Of a DNA stretch of 64,000 bases, positions 27,955 through 37,130 are shown piece by piece. The position numbers and the translations under genes are program-made. The stretch covers positions 571,473 through 635,472 of the forward strand of contig NZ_LVHI01000023.1 of NCBI RefSeq assembly GCF_001645385.1, written 5' to 3'. Within the stretch, counting starts at the first letter, position 1. Each line of letters starts with the position of its first letter. Source of the stretch: Rhodococcoides kyotonense. GTDB lineage: Bacteria; Actinomycetota; Actinomycetes; Mycobacteriales; Mycobacteriaceae. The notes beneath the pieces were generated by a model. That model was not told the origin of the DNA. It did not search any database and was given only the letters and a program-made list of their open reading frames with translations.

Positions 27955-29493
27955 GTGGAAACGAGTCACCTGGATACCCCCCTCGGCACCGACGACACCG
28001 CGCGGAGCTACGAAGTTCGGACCCACGGGTGCCAGATGAACGTGCACGATTCGGAGCGTCTGGCGGGCCTGCTCGAGGACGCGGGGTACGTACCCGCAGC
28101 CGAAGGCGTCGACGCGGATCTGGTGGTCTTCAACACGTGTGCGGTGCGTGAGAACGCCGACAACAAGCTGTACGGAAATCTCGGCATGCTGCGTCCGGCC
28201 AAGCGTCGGAACCCGGGCATGCAGATCGCGGTCGGCGGATGCCTCGCGCAGAAGGACCGCGACACCGTCGTCACCAAGGCGCCGTGGGTCGACGTCGTCT
28301 TCGGCACCCACAACATCGGCTCGTTGCCGGTTCTGCTCGAACGCGCGCGACACAACGACGAGGCGCAGGTCGAGATCCTCGAATCTCTCGATGCGTTCCC
28401 GTCGACGCTGCCCGCCAAGCGTGAGTCGCCGTACGCGGGCTGGGTGTCGATCTCGGTCGGCTGCAACAACACGTGCACGTTCTGCATCGTTCCGGCGTTG
28501 CGCGGCAAGGAGATCGACCGTCGGCCGGGAGACATCCTCGCGGAAGTGCAGGCTCTCGTCGACCAGGGTGTGCTCGAAGTGACGCTGCTCGGCCAGAACG
28601 TGAACGCTTACGGCGCATCGTTCGCCGACCCCGAGTTGCCTCGTGACCGAGGTGCATTCGCGTCGTTGCTGAAGGCGTGCGGACACATCGACGGACTCGA
28701 ACGCGTCCGCTTCACCTCGCCGCATCCGGCCGAATTCACCGACGACGTCATCGAAGCGATGGCGACGACACCCAACATCTGCCCGACGTTGCACATGCCG
28801 CTGCAGTCCGGTTCGGACCGCATCTTGAAGGCGATGCGACGTTCGTATCGGCAGACGAAGTTCCTCGGCATCATCGACAAGGTTCGTGCCGCGATGCCGA
28901 ACGCTGCGATCACCACCGACATCATCGTCGGATTCCCCGGAGAGACCGAAGAGGATTTCGAGCAGACGCTCGAGGTGATGCGTCGCGCACGCTTCTCGAA
29001 CGCCTACACCTTCCAGTACTCCAAGCGTCCGGGAACGCCGGCCGCCGACATGGACGACCAGGTGCCCAAGGAAGTCGTGCAGGAGCGGTACAACCGGCTG
29101 ATCGCGCTCCAGGAGGAGATCGTGCTCGAGGCGAACCGCGAACTGGTCGGCACCGAGGTCGAACTGCTCGTCGCCTCGAACGAAGGCCGCAAGAACGCGG
29201 CGACGCACCGGATGAGCGGCCGTGCCCGCGACGGCAGGCTCGTCCACTTCGGTACCGAGAATCACCGCGGCGAGCAGATTCGTCCCGGCGACATCGTGAC
29301 GACGACGGTCACCGCCGCCGCCCCGTACCACCTGATCGCCGATTCCGGAGTTGCGACGCATCGGCGCACCAGGGCCGGCGACGCCTACGAGCGCGGAGAA
29401 CTACCCAAGACAGCCCCCATCGGCGTCGGTCTGGGGCTGCCGTCCGTCGGCGCCCCGGCTCCGATGCCCGTGCAGACAGGATGCAGCGCATGA
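27955..29493 (+). CDS. miaB: tRNA-2-methylthio-N6-dimethylallyladenosine synthase
   Basis: A radical-SAM enzyme that adds the 2-methylthio group to i6A37 of tRNA. The 512-residue protein has the N-terminal cluster cysteines in [26 protein letters not shown] and GGCLAQKD. The radical-SAM CxxxCxxC is in [18 protein letters not shown] (about residues 168-185). The C-terminal TRAM region includes [11 protein letters not shown]. It works after MiaA, also encoded in this window. Its stop overlaps the next gene's start (ATGA). Confidence 0.95.
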   Translation: METSHLDTPLGTDDTARSYEVRTHGCQMNVHDSERLAGLLEDAGYVPAAEGVDADLVVFNTCAVRENADNKLYGNLGMLRPAKRRNPGMQIAVGGCLAQKDRDTVVTKAPWVDVVFGTHNIGSLPVLLERARHNDEAQVEILESLDAFPSTLPAKRESPYAGWVSISVGCNNTCTFCIVPALRGKEIDRRPGDILAEVQALVDQGVLEVTLLGQNVNAYGASFADPELPRDRGAFASLLKACGHIDGLERVRFTSPHPAEFTDDVIEAMATTPNICPTLHMPLQSGSDRILKAMRRSYRQTKFLGIIDKVRAAMPNAAITTDIIVGFPGETEEDFEQTLEVMRRARFSNAYTFQYSKRPGTPAADMDDQVPKEVVQERYNRLIALQEEIVLEANRELVGTEVELLVASNEGRKNAATHRMSGRARDGRLVHFGTENHRGEQIRPGDIVTTTVTAAAPYHLIADSGVATHRRTRAGDAYERGELPKTAPIGVGLGLPSVGAPAPMPVQTGCSA

Positions 29494-30098
29494 GTTCCGA
29501 TCGCAGGACCCCCGACAACACGACACCCGACGGCCAGAAGCCCGACTACGACACCGCCGAGCGTCGCATCGACTCCGAGATCGATCCGGGAGTGCGAGCG
29601 GTGGTCGTCGCCGTCCTCGTGCTCGTTCTGCTCGGCACGCTCGCGTTGCCGCACGCGGGCGGCGCGACGGGCTTCGACGTGCTGTCCGGCAACTCGTCCG
29701 CTCTGGGCGAGTCCATCGCACTGCCGTCGCGCATCTTCGAATGGTTCGTGCTTGTCTTCGGCATCGTGTTCTCGGTGCTGGCGTTGGTGACGCGAATCTG
29801 GGCGTTGGCCTGGGCGGCGCTGTGCGGATCCGCCGTCGCCTGCGTCTTCGGGATGCTGTCGATCTGGTCGCGTCAGACGTTGCCGTCCGACGTGTCCGGG
29901 GGCGGCCCGGGTATCGGCCTGATCGTCGCGTGGATCGCCGTGCTGCTGCTGACGTTCCACTGGCTCAAGGCCGTATGGAACAAGACCACCGCACAGCTCG
30001 AGGCGCAGGAACGCCGTCGGCGTGCTGCCACCGAGGCCGAGCAGAACTCGCAGTGGGCCGGACCCGTCCTGGGACGGCCGACCGACCGCAAGCGCTGA
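29490..30098 (+). CDS. Rv2732c-like membrane protein
   Basis: A 202-residue protein coupled to miaB by a 4-base overlap. The first 40 residues are hydrophilic. Four hydrophobic helices follow ([80 protein letters not shown]). The tail is charged, with helix [18 protein letters not shown]. Position and layout match the conserved mycobacterial membrane protein Rv2732c of unknown function. It is convergent with the DUF349 gene, 4 bases between stops. Confidence 0.75.
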   Translation: MSSDRRTPDNTTPDGQKPDYDTAERRIDSEIDPGVRAVVVAVLVLVLLGTLALPHAGGATGFDVLSGNSSALGESIALPSRIFEWFVLVFGIVFSVLALVTRIWALAWAALCGSAVACVFGMLSIWSRQTLPSDVSGGGPGIGLIVAWIAVLLLTFHWLKAVWNKTTAQLEAQERRRRAATEAEQNSQWAGPVLGRPTDRKR

Positions 30099-30102
30099 TC
30101 GT

Positions 30103-31527
30103 CTACCGTTCGCCGACGGCGCCCTCGGCGGCGTCGGCCCATTCACGCCACTGCTGAGCCTGCTCGAGAGCCTTCTTCGCGTCCTTGTCCTTGCCTGCGG
30201 CCTGAGCCTTCGCAGCCTGCTCCTCGAACTGCGCGACGCGCTCGCGGAACTGCGCCGCGCGAGCCAATGCCTCCGGATCGGTCCGTCGCCACTGGTCGTC
30301 GGCGGCGTCGCGGACCGTCTTCTCGATGGCGCGTAGCTTGCCCTCCAGGTCGTGCATGCGATCGCGGGGAACCTTGCCGATCTCGTCCCACTTCTCCTGA
30401 AGATCCCGCAGCGACGCACGGGCAGCTTCGAGATCCTTGGCCGGATCGATGTGGGTGTAGTGGCTCAGCAGTTCTTCCTTCGCGGCGGCGTTGGCCTCGA
30501 ACTCGGCGTCACGCTCGGAGGCTGCTGCGTTCCGCGCCGCGAAGAACACGTCCTGCGCGGCCTTGAAGTTCTTCCACAGTGCGTCGTCGGCGTCGCGTGG
30601 CGCTCGTCCGGCTGCCTTCCATTCGACGAGCAGGTCGCGGAACGCCCCGGCGGTCGGACCCCAATCGGTCGACGACGACAGCGCACGCGCCTGTTCGACG
30701 AGCTCTTCCTTGCGTGCCTTGGCGGCCCCGCGCTCGCGGTCGAGGTCGGCGAAGTGCGCGCCTCGACGACGGTTGAAGTTCTCGCGCGCCTTCGAGTAGC
30801 GCTTCCAGAGCGCGTCGTCCACCTTGCGGTCGACGCCGCGGATGGTCTTCCACTCGTCGAGGATCTCGCGAAGCCGGTCGCCGGCGTGCTTCCACTGCGT
30901 GGACTCGCTACCGATCTGCTCGGCCTCGGCCGCGAGCTCCTCCTTGCGCGAGGTGTGCGCCGCGCGCTCGAGTTCCTTCTCGTGCTTCGCCACGGCCGCC
31001 GCGGCCTCCGAATGCTCGACGACGACCTCGAGCCGACGGGTCAGCGCGTCGATGTCACCGATGATCGCCGCGGTCGGAATGGACTCGAGCAGCGCTTGCG
31101 CGGCCGCCTTCGTCTTCTTCGCGTCACCGGAGCCTGCCGTCAGCCGAGCTTCGAGGAGTGCCACCTCGGTGGACAGGTCGTCGTAGCGTCGTCCGAAGTG
31201 CGCGAGGCCCTCGGCCGCGTCGCCTGCCTGCCACGAGCCGATCTGGCGTTCGCCGTCGGGCGTCGTCACCCAGGCGGTGCCGTCGTCGTCGACGCGGCCG
31301 AACTTGCTCGGATCGCTCGGAGGCGCGACGGTGGGCGTCACGGACGCGACGTGCGACGAGACAGGATGAGGTTTGGCCACCCCCGGAGTCGACGGCTTGG
31401 CTGCCTTCTGCGATACGCCGCCAGGCTTCGGAGCGCCCGGCTTCGGACCGCCGGGCTTGGGGCTTCCGGGCTTCGGACCTGCAGATTCGGAAGAGCCGCT
31501 GCTGGTCGTGCCACTGGGGTCGGTCAT
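30103..31527 (-). CDS. DUF349 coiled-coil protein
   Basis: A 474-residue protein. The N-terminal 90 residues are Pro/Lys/Gly-rich (repeats of the type [14 protein letters not shown]). Several DUF349 repeats follow, each with the pattern [20 protein letters not shown]...[17 protein letters not shown]. Repeats are clear at about residues 210-260, 290-335 and 360-410. Long helices carry charged residues throughout. The family is conserved next to miaB/miaA in actinobacteria (Rv2731), with unknown function. DUF349 proteins in other bacteria are linked to RNA or ribosome binding. Confidence 0.85.
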   Translation of the reverse strand: MTDPSGTTSSGSSESAGPKPGSPKPGGPKPGAPKPGGVSQKAAKPSTPGVAKPHPVSSHVASVTPTVAPPSDPSKFGRVDDDGTAWVTTPDGERQIGSWQAGDAAEGLAHFGRRYDDLSTEVALLEARLTAGSGDAKKTKAAAQALLESIPTAAIIGDIDALTRRLEVVVEHSEAAAAVAKHEKELERAAHTSRKEELAAEAEQIGSESTQWKHAGDRLREILDEWKTIRGVDRKVDDALWKRYSKARENFNRRRGAHFADLDRERGAAKARKEELVEQARALSSSTDWGPTAGAFRDLLVEWKAAGRAPRDADDALWKNFKAAQDVFFAARNAAASERDAEFEANAAAKEELLSHYTHIDPAKDLEAARASLRDLQEKWDEIGKVPRDRMHDLEGKLRAIEKTVRDAADDQWRRTDPEALARAAQFRERVAQFEEQAAKAQAAGKDKDAKKALEQAQQWREWADAAEGAVGER

Positions 31528-31697
31528 TGTTCCTCGTCTCTGCCGCGCGTCACGGCTGCCTCTATCGCGCTGTGGTCACCGATGAACACCATTGAACTCG
31601 GTGTCGCCGGTTCCGACCATTGAAACAGGTCGGAGAGCAACAGACGATGTCGTACGCCAACGGCGGCATCCGTGTCGGCGCATTCGCGTCCACCGAC

Positions 31698-31703
31698 TAG
31701 CGT
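31698..31703 (+). promoter_or_regulatory. -10 box for the Rv2728c-like gene (leaderless type)
   Basis: TAGCGT ends 7 bases before the GTG at 31711. Confidence 0.4.
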
Positions 31704-31710
31704 GGTCGTC

Positions 31711-32430
31711 GTGTTCCGCGCAGTGGCCCTGGTGCCGTCCCCGCCCCTGTTGGTTCCGGAGTTGACCGGCGGTGGAGCCTCCGAGACGGACGCAGTACGT
31801 CGCGCGGCGCTGGATGCCGCGACCCGACTCGGCCTCGTCGCCACTCGCTGGATTGCGCTCGGTGTGGCCGATGAGCCTGCGACCGTGCCGCCCGTCGCGC
31901 GTGGCTCGTTCCGCGGATACGGGGTCGACGTCGAGGTCGGCCTGTCCACCGACGCGGCGCAGACGGACGACCGGATGCCGCTGGCGGCGTTGATCGCCGG
32001 GTGGCTGCGCGGCCATGCCGTTCCGGGCGCCGTCGTCGAGGCGCGCATCGTCGCCGCCGACACGGATGCGTCGACCTGCCGCCGCCTGGGCCACGAACTT
32101 CGGCAGCGCATGGACGCCGACGACGAGGACTGGGGTGTGCTCGTCGTCGCGGACGGTTGCACGACGCTGACACCGAAGGCGCCCGGCTCGTTCGACGATC
32201 GCGCGGCCGCGTTCCAGTCCGGGCTCGACGACGCACTCGAACGCGCCGACGTCTCGTTCCTCGCCGGGATCGACCGCGATCTGTGCCGGGAGCTCGGCGC
32301 GTCCGGTGCCGCAGCGTGGCAGGTGTCGGCAGCCGTCGTCGGCGACGTCGTCGTGAGTTCGATTCCGTTGCACAGGGGAGCGCCGTTCGGTGTCGGCTAC
32401 TTCGCCGGATTCTGGGAGCTGCCGGCATGA
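31711..32430 (+). CDS. Class III extradiol ring-cleavage dioxygenase B-like protein (Rv2728c type)
   Basis: A 239-residue Ala-rich protein with the start [20 protein letters not shown], which resembles the first strand of LigB-type class III extradiol dioxygenases. The fold is visible in [21 protein letters not shown]. The usual catalytic histidine pair is not evident at the N-terminus, where the family often has HPP and this protein has SPP. It may therefore be a non-catalytic relative. It is conserved between the DUF349 gene and miaA (Rv2728c). The start was set by the upstream -10 box; a GTG at 31702 is an alternative. It overlaps miaA by 4 bases. Confidence 0.65.
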   Translation: MFRAVALVPSPPLLVPELTGGGASETDAVRRAALDAATRLGLVATRWIALGVADEPATVPPVARGSFRGYGVDVEVGLSTDAAQTDDRMPLAALIAGWLRGHAVPGAVVEARIVAADTDASTCRRLGHELRQRMDADDEDWGVLVVADGCTTLTPKAPGSFDDRAAAFQSGLDDALERADVSFLAGIDRDLCRELGASGAAAWQVSAAVVGDVVVSSIPLHRGAPFGVGYFAGFWELPA

Positions 32431-33350
32431 GTTCGCGCACCCCGATCGCGGTCGTCGGACCGACCGCGACCGGGAAATCGGACCTCGGGCTCGATCTCGC
32501 CGAGACCCTGGACGGTGAGATCGTCAACATCGATGCGATGCAGCTCTATCGCGGCATGGACATCGGCACCGCCAAGCTGCCCGTGCACGAGCGGCGCGGG
32601 ATTCCGCATCACCAGCTGGACGTACTCGACGTCACCGAAATCGCAACGGTGGCCAAGTACCAGGCGTCGGCCGTCCGGGACGTCGAGGAGATCGCGGCCC
32701 GCGGCAAGGTGCCGATCATCGTCGGCGGATCGATGATGTACGTCCAGTCGCTGCTCGACGAGTGGGCGTTCCCTGCAACCGATCCCGAGGTGAGGGCACG
32801 CTGGGAGCAGCTACTGGCCGACGGTGGGACCGAGGCGGTGCATCGCGCGCTGACCGCGGCCGATCCGGAGGCGGCGGCGTCCATCCTCCCGACCGACGGC
32901 CGTCGCATGGTGCGCGCACTGGAGGTCGTCGAGATCACCGGGCTGCCGTTCGCGGCGTCGGCGCCCACGATCGGGACGCCGCGGTGGGGCACGCGCATCC
33001 TGGGAGTGGATCGCGACACCGGCGAACTCGACGAGCGGATCGCCCGACGAACGGATCTGATGTTCGAGTCGGGCCTCGTCGACGAAGTCGCCGCGCTGGT
33101 CGATCAGGGGCTGCGTGACGGCGTCACCGCGTCGCGGGCCATCGGATACGCCCAGGTGCTGGACTACCTCGCCGGCGACACCGACCTGGATTACGCGCGG
33201 GAGCGCACGTTCATCGGCACGCGCCGTTACGTCCGTCGGCAGCGGTCGTGGTTTCGGCGTGACCCCAGGGTGCAGTGGCTCGACGGCGCGGACGCCCGGT
33301 TGTCCGAGACAGCACTTGCAGCCGTCTCCGGGCATGACGCCCAGCGGTAG
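32427..33350 (+). CDS. miaA: tRNA dimethylallyltransferase
   Basis: Adds the dimethylallyl group to A37 of tRNAs reading UNN codons. The 307-residue protein has the P-loop [18 protein letters not shown] (about residues 9-26), [15 protein letters not shown], the family motif [11 protein letters not shown], and [12 protein letters not shown]. The C-terminal segment [13 protein letters not shown] and [15 protein letters not shown] is typical. The product is the substrate of MiaB. The last bases, including the TAG stop, also form the -10 box of dapF. Confidence 0.95.
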   Translation: MSSRTPIAVVGPTATGKSDLGLDLAETLDGEIVNIDAMQLYRGMDIGTAKLPVHERRGIPHHQLDVLDVTEIATVAKYQASAVRDVEEIAARGKVPIIVGGSMMYVQSLLDEWAFPATDPEVRARWEQLLADGGTEAVHRALTAADPEAAASILPTDGRRMVRALEVVEITGLPFAASAPTIGTPRWGTRILGVDRDTGELDERIARRTDLMFESGLVDEVAALVDQGLRDGVTASRAIGYAQVLDYLAGDTDLDYARERTFIGTRRYVRRQRSWFRRDPRVQWLDGADARLSETALAAVSGHDAQR

Positions 33351-33353
33351 GAT
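33348..33353 (+). promoter_or_regulatory. -10 box for dapF, overlapping the miaA stop codon
   Basis: TAGGAT (its TAG is the miaA stop) ends 7 bases before the dapF ATG. No ribosome site lies between. Confidence 0.45.
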
Positions 33354-33360
33354 TTCGACC

Positions 33361-34230
33361 ATGCATTTTGCCAAGGGCCACGGAACGCAGAACGACTTCG
33401 TCGTGCTGTTCGATCCCGATGTGAAGATCGAACTGCTGCGCACCCGTGTCGCCGCGCTGTGCGATCGACGTCGCGGGATCGGCGCCGACGGTGTCTTGCG
33501 TGTCGCTCGAGCAGGCGCGCTGCGCGACGCAGGCGTCCTCGACCGACTGCCGGTCGGCGTCGGCGCGGACGACTGGTTCATGGACTACCGCAACGGTGAC
33601 GGAACCATCGCCGAGATGTGCGGTAACGGTGTTCGGGTCTTCGCGCATTACGTGCGTGCACACGGCCTCGTGGACGGCGACCGGTTCGTCGTCGGGTCGC
33701 GGGCAGGAGCGCGACCGGTCACCGTGCACAAGTTCGACGAGACGAACGCAGACGTGTCGGTCGAGATGGGCGACGTGCAGCTACTGGGGGCCAGCAGCAC
33801 GACGCTGGGTGGTCGGACGTTCGACGGCATCGGCATCGATGTCGGCAACCCGCATCTGGCCTGCGTCGACGCGTCTGCCGACGTCGTGTCGCTGCGAGAG
33901 CTGGATTTGTCGACTCCTCCCGATCTGGACGCGGACTTCTTCCGGAACGGCGCGAACGTCGAGATCGTGACGCGTCTGCAGTTCGGCCGGGTCGACATGC
34001 GTGTGTTCGAGCGCGGCGTCGGCGAGACCCGCTCGTGCGGCACGGGGACGGTCGCGGCGGCGGCAGCGGCATTGTCCTACGAGGGCCTCGATTCGGGTTC
34101 CGTCGTCGTCGGCGTTCCCGGTGGCGAGGTCACCGTGACGATCGACGACTCCGGCTCGATGCTGCGCGGACCCTCGGTTCTGCTCGCCGAAGGCACCGTC
34201 GACGACACGTGGTGGCAGGAGCTCGGCTGA
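33361..34230 (+). CDS. dapF: Diaminopimelate epimerase
   Basis: Converts LL- to meso-diaminopimelate for lysine and peptidoglycan. The 289-residue protein carries both catalytic cysteines: AEMCGNGVRVFAHY (about Cys87) and ETRSCGTGTVAAAAAAL (about Cys225). The start HFAKGHGTQNDFVVLFDPD is the standard N-terminus. It serves the same pathway as dapA in this window. It is located between miaA and hflX as in mycobacteria. Confidence 0.95.
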   Translation: MHFAKGHGTQNDFVVLFDPDVKIELLRTRVAALCDRRRGIGADGVLRVARAGALRDAGVLDRLPVGVGADDWFMDYRNGDGTIAEMCGNGVRVFAHYVRAHGLVDGDRFVVGSRAGARPVTVHKFDETNADVSVEMGDVQLLGASSTTLGGRTFDGIGIDVGNPHLACVDASADVVSLRELDLSTPPDLDADFFRNGANVEIVTRLQFGRVDMRVFERGVGETRSCGTGTVAAAAAALSYEGLDSGSVVVGVPGGEVTVTIDDSGSMLRGPSVLLAEGTVDDTWWQELG

Positions 34231-34275
34231 AACTCACGTGCATGCGCTGCCGATTTCGTGGATGATGGACAGTAC

Positions 34276-35805
34276 ATGACTGAGACACATCACCCTGAAA
34301 ACCACGTGGGCCCGCAGGCCGACACCGATTCCGCCGAGCGCTGGACGCCGCAGGAATCGGAAGCGTGGTCGAGGCGCATCGCCCGATCCCCACTTCCACT
34401 CGACGAGGACACTCCCTCGTCCGGTGACATGCAGCTCGAAGAGCGCACGGCGCTTCGACGCGTCGCAGGCCTGTCCACCGAGCTCGCCGACGTCACCGAG
34501 GTCGAATACCGACAGCTGCGCCTCGAACGCGTCGTGCTCGTCGGTGTCTGGACCAGCGGCACGGCCGCGCAGGCCGAGAACAGCATGGCCGAGCTGGCCG
34601 CGCTCGCCGAGACCGCCGGCTCCGAGGTGCTCGACGCATTGATGCAGCGTCGCGACAAGCCCGACCCCGCCACCTACATCGGTTCGGGTAAGGCACACGA
34701 GCTACGCGACGTCGTCCTGTCCACCGGCGCCGACACCGTCATCTGCGACGGTGAACTGACTCCCGCACAGCTCAATGCGCTGGAGAAGGTCGTCAAGGTC
34801 AAGGTCATCGACCGTACGGCGTTGATCCTCGACATCTTCGCCCAGCACGCGACGTCACGCGAGGGCAAGGCTCAGGTCGCGTTCGCGCAGATGGAGTACA
34901 TGCTTCCGCGACTGCGCGGTTGGGGTGAATCGATGTCCCGGCAGGCCGGTGGTCGTGCCGGCAGCAACGGCGGTGTGGGTCTGCGTGGTCCCGGTGAGAC
35001 CAAGATCGAGACCGATCGTCGTCGTATTCGCGAACGTATGGCCAAGCTGCGACGCGAGATCAAGGGCATGAAGCAGGCCCGTGACACCAAGCGTGAACGC
35101 CGGGTGGGAAGCACGACGCCCAACATCGCGATCGTCGGATACACCAACGCCGGCAAGTCGAGTCTGCTCAACAAGCTCACCGGTTCCGGTGTGCTCGTGC
35201 AGAACGCTCTCTTCGCGACGCTGGATCCGACGTCGCGGAAGTCGACGCTCGACGACGGTCGCGCGATCGTGCTCACCGACACCGTCGGATTCGTGCGGCA
35301 CCTGCCGACCCAGCTCGTCGAAGCATTTCGTTCGACGCTGGAAGAGGTGACCGACGCAGATCTGCTGCTGCACGTCGTCGACGGGTCGGATCCGCTGCCG
35401 ACCGACCAGATCAAGGCCGTGCGCGAGGTCATCATGGACGTCGTCAAGGAACACGACGCCCCGATGCCACCCGAGTTGATCGTCGTCAACAAGATCGACG
35501 CCGCCGATCCCGTCCAGCTGACGCAGCTGCGTGGACTGCTTCCCGGGGCACGGTTCGTCTCGGCGCGCACGGGAGAGGGCGTCGCCGAATTGCGCGACCA
35601 TCTCGGCGAGATCCTTGCCTGGCCCGAAGCGGAGGTCGACGTGTTGATCCCGTACACGCGTGGCGATCTCGTCGCTCGTATCCACTCCGAGGGACGCATC
35701 AGCGAGTCGACGCACGAGGCGGGGGGCACGCACGTCGCTGCGCGAGTTCCCCACGCTCTCGCGTCGGTGTTGTCGGACTTCGCCTACGACGCCGTCACCG
35801 CCTGA
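34276..35805 (+). CDS. hflX: Ribosome-associated GTPase HflX
   Basis: A GTPase that splits stalled or hibernating 70S ribosomes after stress. The 509-residue protein has an HflX N-terminal domain with YIGSGKAHELRDVVLSTGADTVICDGELTPAQLNAL and the linker GPGETKIETDRRRIRERMAKLRREI. The G domain carries GYTNAGKSSLLNKLTG (about residues 290-305), DTVGFVRHLPTQLVEAF (G3) and VVNKIDAADP (G4). The ATG at 34276 is used; a GTG at 34258 would add six residues. The N-terminal 50 residues are extra compared with E. coli HflX. Confidence 0.95.
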   Translation: MTETHHPENHVGPQADTDSAERWTPQESEAWSRRIARSPLPLDEDTPSSGDMQLEERTALRRVAGLSTELADVTEVEYRQLRLERVVLVGVWTSGTAAQAENSMAELAALAETAGSEVLDALMQRRDKPDPATYIGSGKAHELRDVVLSTGADTVICDGELTPAQLNALEKVVKVKVIDRTALILDIFAQHATSREGKAQVAFAQMEYMLPRLRGWGESMSRQAGGRAGSNGGVGLRGPGETKIETDRRRIRERMAKLRREIKGMKQARDTKRERRVGSTTPNIAIVGYTNAGKSSLLNKLTGSGVLVQNALFATLDPTSRKSTLDDGRAIVLTDTVGFVRHLPTQLVEAFRSTLEEVTDADLLLHVVDGSDPLPTDQIKAVREVIMDVVKEHDAPMPPELIVVNKIDAADPVQLTQLRGLLPGARFVSARTGEGVAELRDHLGEILAWPEAEVDVLIPYTRGDLVARIHSEGRISESTHEAGGTHVAARVPHALASVLSDFAYDAVTA

Positions 35806-35812
35806 CCTTCAC

Positions 35813-36829
35813 ATGAGGGGTGTTGCCGTCACCGGTCTCGTCGGTGCGCTGATGCTCGTCCCGGCGACCGCCGACGCAGAGCCCGACGTTCGACAGGAAC
35901 AGTTCGAGACCCTGTGCACACCCACCGATCCGGGCCTGGACGAGTTGTCGGGGCTCACGGCCATCGAGGGTGAGCTGTACGCGATCGGGGACAGCGGAAC
36001 CGATCACCGGCTCGCGGTCCTCGACAGCTCGTGCGCTGTGACGCGGTGGCTCGACGTGCCGGTCGATCCGTACGACGTCGAGGATCTCGGCTCGCACGAC
36101 GGCCGACTGTGGCTGTCCGATACCGGCGACAACCTGCGTAGCCGCGACACCGTCGCACTCGCGAGCATGGATCCGTCGTCCGGTGAGGGTGAGCTGCACC
36201 GGCTGACTTTTCCGGACGGCCCGCACGACGCCGAAACCGTCCTGATCGAACCCGGCGGACGTCCGGTGATCGTCACGAAGGAAGTGTCGGGCGTCAGCGG
36301 GATCTACGTCCCGGCCGGCGACGAGACCGTCGAGCAACTGGCGTCGCCCGGTCCCACTCCACTGAAGAGGGTGGGGGAGCGCGCATTCCAGCGGACCGAC
36401 ACGCCCGGGGGCCCGCCGTTCATCACCGGATCGATTCTCGCGACGGGTGGTGCGGTCAGTCGGGACGGTGCCGTCGCGGCCGTGCGCACCTACACCGATG
36501 TCTACCTGTTTCCGGTGACCGATGGTGACGTCGCGGGTGCGCTGACCGGAGACCCGGTCGTCGTCGCGCTGCCGTCGCAGCCTCAGGGTGAGGCAGTCGC
36601 TTTCGACACCGACGGCAACCTTCTCGTCGCGTCGGAGGCCGCGGGTGGACCGTTGCCTCCCATCCACGTGCTGCGTGACGCGACATCGTTGGTGGAAACG
36701 CCGCCGGCGACGGCAGCGACCGAGACGCCATCGGGTGGCCGATGGTCGTTCGGTGCGCTTGCCGTCGCCGGTGTTCTTGCTCTTGCGTCGACTGCCTACG
36801 CGTTCGGGCGGACCCGAACGCGTAGCTAG
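35813..36829 (+). CDS. Secreted, membrane-anchored beta-propeller-like protein
   Basis: A 338-residue protein with a signal peptide (RGVAVTGLVGALMLVPATADA, cleavage near residue 22). An extracellular domain rich in repeated strands follows, with motifs such as LSGLTAIEGELYAIGDSG, VEDLGSHDGRLWLSDTGDN and QGEAVAFDTDGNLLVASEA, which look like blades of a propeller. The C-terminal helix SFGALAVAGVLALASTAYAF (about 311-330) precedes RTRTRS and is the likely anchor. Function unknown. The last codons contain a perfect hairpin that probably terminates transcription. Confidence 0.7.
   Translation: MRGVAVTGLVGALMLVPATADAEPDVRQEQFETLCTPTDPGLDELSGLTAIEGELYAIGDSGTDHRLAVLDSSCAVTRWLDVPVDPYDVEDLGSHDGRLWLSDTGDNLRSRDTVALASMDPSSGEGELHRLTFPDGPHDAETVLIEPGGRPVIVTKEVSGVSGIYVPAGDETVEQLASPGPTPLKRVGERAFQRTDTPGGPPFITGSILATGGAVSRDGAVAAVRTYTDVYLFPVTDGDVAGALTGDPVVVALPSQPQGEAVAFDTDGNLLVASEAAGGPLPPIHVLRDATSLVETPPATAATETPSGGRWSFGALAVAGVLALASTAYAFGRTRTRS
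36797..36824. terminator. Hairpin inside the 3' end of the propeller gene
   Basis: A perfect 12-bp stem TACGCGTTCGGG / CCCGAACGCGTA closes the tetraloop CGGA, ending 5 bases before the end of the reading frame. Convergent ptsH ends 8 bases after that frame, so the terminator is embedded in coding sequence. Confidence 0.75.
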
Positions 36830-36836
36830 CTGGGAA

Positions 36837-37094
36837 TCAGGCGTCGAGGTCGGACTCGACGAGAGCCACGATCTTGTCGAGCGTCGCCTGGTCGTCGCTC
36901 TCGACGGTCACCTCGGTGCCCTTGGTGGCGCCAAGGGTCATGATCATCAGAGCGGATCCGGCGTCGACCGGCTCCTGGTCCGCCACCGCGAGGGTGACGT
37001 CGACGCCGGCTTCGGCGACTGCCTCGGCGATCAACGCTGCGGGACGAGCGTGCAGACCGATGGACGATCCGACGGTGACTGTGGTGCTGGGCAT
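36837..37094 (-). CDS. ptsH: Phosphocarrier protein HPr
   Basis: Carries phosphate from enzyme I to PTS permeases. The 85-residue protein has the phospho-histidine motif GLHARPAA (His15). A serine near residue 47 (DAGSALMIMTLGA) sits at the place of the regulatory Ser46. It is the last gene of the fruR-fruK-fruA-ptsH strand, 36 bp after fruA, and works with ptsI encoded divergently at 41104. Confidence 0.95.
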   Translation of the reverse strand: MPSTTVTVGSSIGLHARPAALIAEAVAEAGVDVTLAVADQEPVDAGSALMIMTLGATKGTEVTVESDDQATLDKIVALVESDLDA

Positions 37095-37130
37095 GTGATT
37101 CTCCTGCAGGGTTCGAGAAGTGGGTGGGGA

